Shown here: one piece after another, positions 7,159 through 13,090 of the stretch
How the letters are laid out: the number at the start of each line of letters is the position of its first letter
Position numbering within the stretch: position 1 is the first letter of the stretch
The notes under the pieces: model-generated
Seen by the model: only the letters and a program-made list of their open reading frames with translations
The model's database searches: none
Told to the model about the DNA's origin: nothing
Position numbers and translations under genes: made by a program
NCBI GenBank assembly: GCA_913042885.1
Contig: CAJWLW010000096.1
Coordinates: 1-14,547 of the forward strand
DNA from: an uncultured Lentisphaeria bacterium
GTDB lineage: Bacteria > Verrucomicrobiota > Lentisphaeria > JABSQK01 > CAJWLW01
Direction: 5' to 3'
DNA: 14,547 bases

Positions 7159-7533
7159 ATGAAATCTGTTACACGCTGTCTCCTGTTCCTGATCGCTGCG
7201 AACTTCGCAGTTGCCGCTGACAAAAACTACGCCGGTGACCCGATGGAAGGGCACATGACCCTGATGTCGCGCAAACTGATCCGCGGCGTGACCAATGTGG
7301 TCACCGGCATTGGCGAAGTGCCGCGCCAGATTACGCGAGCTACGATCGATGAAAAATCTGCGGCAACCTTTACACAAGGCACGGTGTCGGGGTTCGGCAT
7401 GGCCATCGTGCGTACCGCCGTTGGTGTAATCGAGACGGCCACCTTTGTCATCCAGGCTCCGGGCAATTACGATCCCTTGCTGGACCCCTCATTCGTCTGG
7501 GAAGACCGCGATCAGCCCGTTGCCGGGGAGTAA
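7159..7533 (+). CDS. Small secreted exosortase-associated protein, TIGR04073-like
   Basis: This 124-residue protein begins with a Sec signal peptide (MKSVTRCLLFLIAANFAVAA, cleaved near AVA-AD). The mature part follows the pattern I associate with the family named exosortase system-associated protein TIGR04073: KLIRGVTNVVTGIGEVPRQI (39-58), a Gly-rich segment ending in RTAVGVIETATF (85-96), then PGNYDPLLDPSFVWED (101-116). Members are short exported proteins of unknown function, noted in genomes that carry exosortases and seen often in the Verrucomicrobia/Lentisphaera group. ATG 7159 has GAGG seven bases upstream. The gene stands alone on the plus strand, diverging from the glycosyltransferase-esterase operon and converging with rlmB. 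No exosortase and no PEP-CTERM tail are in this window, so that link rests on family naming only. Confidence 0.75.
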   Translation: MKSVTRCLLFLIAANFAVAADKNYAGDPMEGHMTLMSRKLIRGVTNVVTGIGEVPRQITRATIDEKSAATFTQGTVSGFGMAIVRTAVGVIETATFVIQAPGNYDPLLDPSFVWEDRDQPVAGE

Positions 7534-7595
7534 GACAGTGGGCCGAGGCTTCCGACCGAAGGCATGCCGTTCACCAAACCGGTTCCACCTTCCCG

Positions 7596-8294
7596 TTACG
7601 TTGCTTTCGCCGCCACAACTGCCAGCGTAGCGCTCAGAGCGCAGGATACGTTCAGGGAGTTCACATGGCCATGCATGGGGATCTGCAGCACCTGATCGGC
7701 CTGGCGCAAAATAGCAAAGCGCACGCCCTTCCCTTCCGAACCGATGACCAGACAGGCAGGCGGCTGCGGCTGCCAGTCGTAGATCGACAAGTCGCCGGAG
7801 CCGTCGAGCACGTTGATCGAGACCCGCTCGCGCTTGAGCTTCTTCATGGCGGTGTTGAGGTTCGAATGATAGAGGTTCAGATGAAAGACCGCACCGGTCG
7901 AAACTTTCACCGCCGCCGGCGTAATGCCGCTGCTGTTGCCCTTGTGATAAATCACGTGCCGCACGCCTAATCCCTCGCAGACCCTCAGGGCGGCACCGAA
8001 ATTGTGCGGATCCTCGATACCGTCGAACATGACGATCAGGTCGGCATCGATCGGGCCGTCCGGCAGCGGCGTAGTGCCGAGCGCTTCGCACTCGGCACAG
8101 ACGCCCTGGTGGTCGGGTGATTTCGTCAGGCTGCGCAGGTCCGGCAGACGCTTGACCGGGACAGCGTTTTGCTTGGCCAGTTGCTCGATCTTACTGACAC
8201 CCGGGTTATTTTTGCGGGTGTCGATGTAGATGTGCTGCAGCGGAAATTCCGCGCGCAACGCCTCGATCACCGGATTGACACCATAGAAAATCAT
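7596..8294 (-). CDS. rlmB: 23S rRNA (guanosine-2'-O-)-methyltransferase RlmB, TrmH/SpoU family
   Basis: The 232-residue protein matches RlmB, which methylates the 2'-O of G2251 in the 23S rRNA peptidyl-transferase loop using S-adenosylmethionine (243 aa in E. coli). The N-terminal substrate-binding domain begins with the characteristic MIFYGVNPVIEAL. The SPOUT catalytic domain has motif 1 DPHNFGAALR (95-104, with Asn98), motif 2 LVIGSEGKG (182-190), and motif 3 IPMHGHVNSLNVS (205-217), which form the trefoil knot and cofactor site. A CAEC (residues 66-69) followed by a short extension occurs just after HQGV, where most homologues have no Cys pair. ATG 8294 has no strong Shine-Dalgarno. The gene diverges from gcvT with only 24 bases between starts and converges with the TIGR04073-like gene (62-bp gap, no convincing terminator). 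Confidence 0.93.
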   Translation of the reverse strand: MIFYGVNPVIEALRAEFPLQHIYIDTRKNNPGVSKIEQLAKQNAVPVKRLPDLRSLTKSPDHQGVCAECEALGTTPLPDGPIDADLIVMFDGIEDPHNFGAALRVCEGLGVRHVIYHKGNSSGITPAAVKVSTGAVFHLNLYHSNLNTAMKKLKRERVSINVLDGSGDLSIYDWQPQPPACLVIGSEGKGVRFAILRQADQVLQIPMHGHVNSLNVSCALSATLAVVAAKAT

Positions 8295-8318
8295 TAGAAG
8301 TGTGCTCAGTTACCTTTT

Positions 8319-9401
8319 ATGCTCAACCAAACCCTTGCTCTCGATGCCTGGCATCAAGCTGCCGGTGCCAGGATGGTGCCGTTCGCCGGGTGGTCGATGC
8401 CCGTACAATACACGTCGATTCTCGCGGAACACCGTCATACCCGGACGATTGCGTCTATTTTCGACTGCAGCCACATGGGGCAATTCCGCTGCCGCGGCGC
8501 CGGGATCGCTGCCGAGCTCGACCGTCTCCTGCCGCGCCGCGCCACCGATCAGCGGCTCGGGACGTGCCGCTACAACTTCCTGCTGGCCGATGACGGGACG
8601 GTGATCGACGACATCATCGTCTACCGCGTCGCTGACGACGAGTTCTATATCGTCGTGAACGCCGGCACTATCGCCGGAGATGCCGCGCATATCGCAGCCG
8701 GGTTGTCGGGGGCCGCCACCTTTGTCAATGAATCTGCGGACACCGCAAAGTTCGACGTCCAAGGCCCCGCCAGTACCGAAGTGATGCGCGCGGCCGGCAT
8801 CGAGGCGGTCGACGGCTTGCGCTATTTCAATTTCACGCATGTGGAAATCACCGGCGCCCCCTGCCTGCTGAGCCGTACCGGCTACACCGGTGAGCGTGGC
8901 TTCGAGATCTATGTGCCAACTGGCGCGGCGGCGGCCGTCTGGGAACTGCTCGCGGCAATCCCGCAGGTGCAGCCAGCCGGACTCGGCGCCCGCGACACGC
9001 TGCGGCTTGAAATGGGCTATCCGCTGTACGGACACGAACTGAACCGCGACAGTACACCACTCGATGCCGGGTTCGGCGGACTCATCGATCCGGACCACGA
9101 ATTCGTCGGTCGCGAAGCGCTGCTGGAACGGTCGCGCAAATACCTCACCGCGGTCCGCTTCGGAAGTCGGCGCGCAGCGCGCGAAGGAAGCGAAGTGGCA
9201 GACGCCGGTGGCCAGGTCATCGGCACGGTGACCTCAGGCACCTTTTCCCCCTCGCTGGAATGTGCCATCGCCCTGGCTTATATCAGCGGCGGGCAACTGC
9301 CGCCGGGTACACCCGTCAGCGCCCGGACAGGGCGCGCCGAGATTGCCGGCGAAATCGTCGCGCTGCCGTTTTATGATGCCGGCACAGCCCGTGGCAAATG
9401 A
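8319..9401 (+). CDS. gcvT: Aminomethyltransferase, T protein of the glycine cleavage system
   Basis: GcvT takes the aminomethyl group from lipoyl-GcvH, passes the one-carbon unit to tetrahydrofolate and releases ammonia. The 360-residue length is typical. The family landmarks appear in order: PFAGWSMPVQY (21-31), SHMGQF (51-56), DGTVIDDIIVYRV (92-104) with the Asp pair at 97-98 that includes the catalytic Asp, SRTGYTGERGFEIY with the folate-contacting Glu, GLGARDTLRLEMGYPLYGHEL, and a C-terminal barrel ending near LPFYDA. ATG 8319 fits the expected N-terminus, though the upstream sequence (ttaccttttATG) gives only a weak Shine-Dalgarno. It is the first gene of the plus-strand gcv operon. Its promoter must lie within or very close to the rlmB 5' end. 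Confidence 0.96.
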   Translation: MLNQTLALDAWHQAAGARMVPFAGWSMPVQYTSILAEHRHTRTIASIFDCSHMGQFRCRGAGIAAELDRLLPRRATDQRLGTCRYNFLLADDGTVIDDIIVYRVADDEFYIVVNAGTIAGDAAHIAAGLSGAATFVNESADTAKFDVQGPASTEVMRAAGIEAVDGLRYFNFTHVEITGAPCLLSRTGYTGERGFEIYVPTGAAAAVWELLAAIPQVQPAGLGARDTLRLEMGYPLYGHELNRDSTPLDAGFGGLIDPDHEFVGREALLERSRKYLTAVRFGSRRAAREGSEVADAGGQVIGTVTSGTFSPSLECAIALAYISGGQLPPGTPVSARTGRAEIAGEIVALPFYDAGTARGK

Positions 9402-9488
9402 AATTGCAGACTTTCCCCGCCGACTCTTGATTTTTCTGAAATTCACGTTAATTCGGTTGTGCGCAGTTTTCACTGCTCCGCGGCCGAT

Positions 9489-9507
9489 ACAGCATCCGTC
9501 ACGCTGT
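9489..9507. repeat. Small inverted repeat in the gcvT-gcvH gap
   Basis: ACAGC (9489-9493) pairs with GCTGT (9503-9507) around a 9-base loop. It lies in the 175-bp gap between gcvT and gcvH, which otherwise shows AT-rich patches (9427-9453 and 9541-9564) but no sure promoter and no glycine-riboswitch core. A 5-bp stem in GC-rich DNA may be chance; a weak internal transcription signal is possible. Confidence 0.2.
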
Positions 9508-9564
9508 CATACGGGTAGCGGAACGACAATGCAACGCGCAATAAATTTCTGCAATTAATCGAAT

Positions 9565-9570
9565 AGGAGG
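9565..9570 (+). promoter_or_regulatory. Strong ribosome binding site that fixes the TTG start of gcvH
   Basis: AGGAGG, the full anti-16S complement core, stands six bases before the TTG at 9577. No ATG lies in frame nearby, and the protein reads [10 protein letters not shown] directly after, as GcvH proteins do, so TTG is the real initiator. Confidence 0.85.
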
Positions 9571-9576
9571 AGCATA

Positions 9577-9945
9577 TTGAAGAAGTACACCGAAGAACAT
9601 GAATGGATCAACCTAGAAGAGGGCCTGGCAACGGTGGGCATCTCGGCGCATGCCGCCCATGAACTGGGGGACATCACATTCATCGAACTTCCGGAAGTCG
9701 ACACGAATGTGAAGCAGGGTGACAGCATCGGCACGGTTGAATCGGTCAAGGCAGCCTCGGACATTTACAGCCCCGTCGGCGGCCGCATCTCCGCGGTCAA
9801 CACGGACGTCGAGGACAGCCCGGAGATCGTCAACGGTTCACCGGAGGAAAAAGGCTGGTTGTGTAAACTCGACAACGTCAATGAAGACGAGATGCAAGCA
9901 CTGATGACCGACGCCGAATACGAAGAATTCATCACCGGCAGTTGA
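9577..9945 (+). CDS. gcvH: Glycine cleavage system H protein, lipoyl carrier
   Basis: GcvH carries the aminomethyl intermediate on a lipoylated lysine between the P, T and L proteins. The 122-residue protein shows the standard order: HEWI (8-11), VGIS (20-23), [13 protein letters not shown] (30-42), then [18 protein letters not shown], where Lys58 is the lipoylation site, and a C-terminal [16 protein letters not shown] followed by an acidic helix. The start is a TTG served by an unusually strong AGGAGG. It lies 175 bp after gcvT and 15 bp before gcvPA. The strong ribosome site with a weak start codon may tune the output of this stoichiometric carrier. Lipoate attachment enzymes are not in the window. 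Confidence 0.97.
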   Translation: MKKYTEEHEWINLEEGLATVGISAHAAHELGDITFIELPEVDTNVKQGDSIGTVESVKAASDIYSPVGGRISAVNTDVEDSPEIVNGSPEEKGWLCKLDNVNEDEMQALMTDAEYEEFITGS

Positions 9946-9960
9946 TCCACGGCGCCACTT

Positions 9961-11310
9961 ATGCCGTACATAGCAAATACAGACGAAGACCGCCGGGAAA
10001 TGCTCGCCGTTATCGGCGTGGATTCCATCGAGACCCTCTGGCAGCATGCCGGTGTCGACATGCCGGCACCTGACCTTTCGGCCATTCCCGAGGGCCGCTC
10101 TGAATACGAAGTGAACCGGTACCTCGCCGGACTCGCCGATCGCAATGCGCACCACCTCACCTGTTTTATCGGCAGCGGCTTTTACGATCATATCATCCCG
10201 GCAGCGGTGGCAGAAATCACCGGGCGCGGTGAATTCTACACTTCCTACACGCCGTATCAGCCGGAAGCCTCGCAGGGCACGCTGCAGGCGATATACGAGT
10301 ATCAGTCCGTAATCTGCCGGCTCACCGGCATGGAAGTCGCCAACGCCTCGCTGTATGACGGCGGTACCGCACTGTTCGAGTCGATCATGATGGCGATGCG
10401 CCTCAACCACCGCCGCAAAGCCGTGCTGGCCGGGACGGTGTCGCCAATCTACCGTGAAATGATCCGCTGCTACAGCCAGAACCTGGACATCGAACTGGTC
10501 GTCATCGAACCGCCGGACGACGGCACCAGCAGCAATATCGATGCGTTGAAAGCCGCCCTCGACGACACGACCACCTGCCTGGTCGTGCAATACCCGAACG
10601 TCTTCGGCACACTTGAAGACTGGGAGGAACTGGTCGAGTACGCTCACCAACGCGGCATCGTAGCGGCATGTTCGGTGTATCCCACCGCCCTGTCCCTGGC
10701 ACGGACACCCGGGGATATGGGCTTCGACATCCTCACCGGTGAGGGCCAGAGCCTTGGCATCGCTCTGTCATTCGGCGGCCCGTACCTGGGGTTCATGGCG
10801 ACAACTAAAAAGTTCATGCGCAAAATGCCGGGACGCATCGTCGGTCGTACCGTCGACACCAAAGGCCGCGACGGATTCGTGTTGACACTACAGGCCCGCG
10901 AGCAGCATATCCGCCGCGAGAACGCGATGTCGAACATTTGCACAAACGAAGGCCTGTGTGCCCTCGCTGCTGTTGTCTATCTGTCCTGTATCGGCCGCAG
11001 CGGTTTCGAAGAGGTCGGGCGGCTATGCGCCGCCAAAGCCTGTTTCGCCCGCGAACAGTTGTTGGCGATCCCCGGTATCGAACCTGTCGACCAGGCCGGT
11101 TTTTTCAACGAGTTCGTTGTCCGCCTGCCGATCGACGCCGCCGAGCTGGTCGGCTTGATGATAGACAAGGGCTTTGCTGCAGGCTTTCCGCTCGGGCGGT
11201 ACTATCCGAAACGCCGCAATGACCTGCTCGTAGCGGTTACCGAGAAACGTACACGTGAGGAAATTCGTGCCCTGGCAGTCGCCATGGAAGCAGCACTGAC
11301 GCTGGGATGA
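9961..11310 (+). CDS. gcvPA: Glycine dehydrogenase (decarboxylating) subunit 1
   Basis: This is the N-terminal half of the P protein in organisms with a split, heterotetrameric enzyme (449 aa, usual for the family). It pairs with GcvPB to decarboxylate glycine and load the methylamine onto GcvH. The start MPYIANTDEDRREML is typical. Conserved segments include FIGSGFYDHIIPAAV, YTSYTPYQPEASQGTLQ, SLYDGGTALFE (PLP-phosphate region of the fold) and NICTNEGLCAL. This subunit keeps the aminotransferase fold but lacks the PLP-binding lysine, which is in GcvPB. ATG 9961 follows gcvH by 15 bp with only a poor Shine-Dalgarno, so it probably relies on readthrough from gcvH. The split form is common in Firmicutes, archaea, PVC bacteria and scattered proteobacteria. 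Confidence 0.97.
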   Translation: MPYIANTDEDRREMLAVIGVDSIETLWQHAGVDMPAPDLSAIPEGRSEYEVNRYLAGLADRNAHHLTCFIGSGFYDHIIPAAVAEITGRGEFYTSYTPYQPEASQGTLQAIYEYQSVICRLTGMEVANASLYDGGTALFESIMMAMRLNHRRKAVLAGTVSPIYREMIRCYSQNLDIELVVIEPPDDGTSSNIDALKAALDDTTTCLVVQYPNVFGTLEDWEELVEYAHQRGIVAACSVYPTALSLARTPGDMGFDILTGEGQSLGIALSFGGPYLGFMATTKKFMRKMPGRIVGRTVDTKGRDGFVLTLQAREQHIRRENAMSNICTNEGLCALAAVVYLSCIGRSGFEEVGRLCAAKACFAREQLLAIPGIEPVDQAGFFNEFVVRLPIDAAELVGLMIDKGFAAGFPLGRYYPKRRNDLLVAVTEKRTREEIRALAVAMEAALTLG

Positions 11311-11395
11311 GAAAGTATTTTCCAATGAAACCCGAAAACTCAAGACTGTCGACCGTGCCGCCAACCGCACAGCAAAGACGGAAAACTTCCCTCCA

Positions 11396-12853
11396 ATGCA
11401 CCTAATTTTCGATAAAAGCCGACCAGGCCGCACCGGCTCGACCTTGCCGAAGCTTGATGTGCCGCCGTGCGATGCTGTTCCAGACACGCTGCGCCGCAGC
11501 CGGTCGGCGCCGTTGCCCGAGGTTTCGGAGCTCGATGCGATTCGACACTTCGTCAATCTTAGCCGAAAGAATATTGCGATCGATACGTGTTTCTATCCGC
11601 TCGGTTCGTGCACTATGAAGTACAACCCGAAGTGCCACGAACGCATCGCTACGCTGCCTGGCTTCGCAGGTTTGCATCCGCTGCTGCCGCAGTTGCGTCG
11701 CGGCGGCGCCTTGACACAGGGCGCGCTGGCGGTGCTGTACGAGTTCGAAATGCTGCTGTGCGAAATGCTCGGATTCGCCAATTTTACCATGCAGCCGCTG
11801 GCTGGTGCCCACGGTGAGTTAACCGGGATTATGATGATCGCAGCGTACCACCAAAAACGCGGCCAGTCGCGCCAGGTCATGCTGATTCCCGACAACGCCC
11901 ACGGCACCAATCCGTCGAGCTCCGCAATCGCGGGTTTTACGACGCAGGAGATAGCGACGGACGCCGACGGCAACGTCGACCTCGACCAGCTCCGGCTGCA
12001 CCTCAACGACGACCTGGCCGGGATCATGCTCACCTGTCCGAACACTCTCGGGCTCTTCGACCCGAACACTGCGAAGGTCTGCAGACTCGTGCGCGAAGCC
12101 GGCGGGTTGGCATACTGCGACGGCGCTAACCTCAACGCCATCCTCGGCCGTGTCCGCCCAGGCGACATCGGTTTCGACGTCATGCACGTCAACCTGCACA
12201 AAACATTCACGACCCCACATGGCGGCGGCGGCCCCGGTTCCGGCGTCGTCGGCGTGAGCCCGCGCCTGGTGCCGTTCCTGCCGACATCGCGCGTGAACAA
12301 GCGGCAGGACGGCAGTTATTCACTGGAATATCGTTACCCGGACACGATCGGGTACGTAGCGCCATTTTACGGAAATTTCGGCATCATCCTGCGGGCCTAT
12401 GCCTACACCCTCACGCTCGGCCGCAAGGGGTTGACGCGGGTTGCTGAAAATGCTGTGATCAACGCAAACTATGTGCGGGCACGGCTGGCACCGCATTTCA
12501 ATGTCCCCTTCGACCGTGTCTGCATGCACGAGTGCGTGCTCTCGGCAACGCCGCAGGCGGCGCGCGGTGTGCGCGCCCTCGATATCGCAAAGGCCTTGCT
12601 CGACGAAGGCTTTCACCCGCCGACGATCTATTTCCCACTGATCGTACCCGAAGCCCTGATGATCGAACCGACCGAGACGGAGTCACGGCAGACCCTGGAC
12701 GATTTTGTCGATGCGATTTTGCGAATCCTCGAGCGTATCGAGACCGATCCGGACTCGCTGCTGCAGGCACCGCACACCTTCCCGGTGACGCGCCTCGACG
12801 AGACTCGCGCTGCCCGCCAGCCGGACCTGGCATCACTGGAGTCGTCACCGTAG
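11396..12853 (+). CDS. gcvPB: Glycine dehydrogenase (decarboxylating) subunit 2, PLP-binding
   Basis: This is the catalytic half of the split P protein (485 aa). The start MHLIFDKSRPGR fits the family N-terminus. Key segments are YPLGSCTMKYNPK (67-79), QPLAGAHGE (133-141), DNAHGTNPSSS (166-176) and HVNLHKTFTTPHGGGGPGSG (264-283), in which Lys269 should form the Schiff base with pyridoxal phosphate. The C-terminal part with FHPPTIYFPLIVPE and IEPTE is also typical. The start lies 85 bp after the gcvPA stop. The frame is open through that gap but has no ATG, GTG or TTG in it, and no clear Shine-Dalgarno precedes 11396, which is unusual for an operon gene whose product is needed 1:1 with GcvPA. 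It is the last gcv gene here; lpd must be elsewhere. Confidence 0.97.
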   Translation: MHLIFDKSRPGRTGSTLPKLDVPPCDAVPDTLRRSRSAPLPEVSELDAIRHFVNLSRKNIAIDTCFYPLGSCTMKYNPKCHERIATLPGFAGLHPLLPQLRRGGALTQGALAVLYEFEMLLCEMLGFANFTMQPLAGAHGELTGIMMIAAYHQKRGQSRQVMLIPDNAHGTNPSSSAIAGFTTQEIATDADGNVDLDQLRLHLNDDLAGIMLTCPNTLGLFDPNTAKVCRLVREAGGLAYCDGANLNAILGRVRPGDIGFDVMHVNLHKTFTTPHGGGGPGSGVVGVSPRLVPFLPTSRVNKRQDGSYSLEYRYPDTIGYVAPFYGNFGIILRAYAYTLTLGRKGLTRVAENAVINANYVRARLAPHFNVPFDRVCMHECVLSATPQAARGVRALDIAKALLDEGFHPPTIYFPLIVPEALMIEPTETESRQTLDDFVDAILRILERIETDPDSLLQAPHTFPVTRLDETRAARQPDLASLESSP

Positions 12854-13090
12854 CACGTTTTTTTATGTAATGACCGTTCCAGTGACAGCGTTATTGCCAC
12901 ACCCCTTCAGCAGTCTCACGGATTTTGGAAGTCGAAAAATAAATCTGAATATCCGTCACACGGAGATTTTTCGTGTGACACGCAATGCCGTTCATGAGCG
13001 ACAAGCCGTGAACCGGGCGGAATCACGCGCACACGCTATATTGAAACATCGACGAGCAACAACAATGACATATCCATAATAGGGAACCTG
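12854..13090. other. 237-bp intergenic region between gcvPB and recJ
   Basis: Immediately after the gcvPB stop comes a run of seven T (12858-12864), but only a 3-bp stem can be drawn before it, so termination is doubtful. The centre is AT-rich around 12931-12952, then carries the 8-bp inverted repeat described separately. TATATT at 13037-13042 is a fair -10 candidate without a good -35, and CATAAT at 13075-13080 touches the recJ ribosome site. A 69-codon open frame at 12870-13079 has no Shine-Dalgarno and no recognisable content. Confidence 0.5.
12955..12979. repeat. Perfect 8-bp inverted repeat upstream of recJ
   Basis: GTCACACG (12955-12962) and CGTGTGAC (12972-12979) are exact reverse complements separated by nine bases (gagattttt). 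The element is 111 bp before the recJ start and 102 bp after the gcvPB stop. As RNA it makes a stable stem without a following T-run. As DNA its half-sites are centred 17 bp apart, which would suit a dimeric regulator. Its role is unknown. Confidence 0.5.

Noticed and set aside
7534..7595. Terminator between the TIGR04073-like gene and rlmB
   Set aside because: Only a 4-bp CTTC/GAAG stem and an AACCGGTT palindrome are present, with no T-run on either strand.
8275..8280. Perfect TTGACA box on the plus strand just before gcvT
   Set aside because: No -10 box lies at 15-19 bases, and the bases are constrained by the conserved GVNP codons of rlmB on the other strand.
8310..9098. A 262-codon minus-strand frame opposite gcvT
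   Set aside because: It is antisense to a complete gcvT and would overlap the rlmB promoter area; no family features are visible.
9494..9502. The 9-mer ATCCGTCAC occurs in the gcvT-gcvH gap and again at 12951-12959 before recJ
   Set aside because: Nine-base matches are expected many times by chance in 14.5 kb, and the flanking bases and hairpin contexts differ.
9402..9576. Possible glycine riboswitch in the gcv operon
   Set aside because: The conserved core segments of the glycine aptamer are not recognisable here or in the short rlmB-gcvT gap.
9838..10650. A 270-codon minus-strand frame opposite gcvH and gcvPA
   Set aside because: It spans two well-identified genes on the other strand and shows no domain signature.
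12858..12864. Seven-T run after gcvPB as an intrinsic terminator
   Set aside because: Only a 3-bp stem can be formed directly upstream, too weak for a convincing terminator.
12870..13079. A 69-codon plus-strand frame between gcvPB and recJ
   Set aside because: There is no Shine-Dalgarno, the composition is unlike neighbouring genes, and it contains the inverted repeat and probable recJ promoter.
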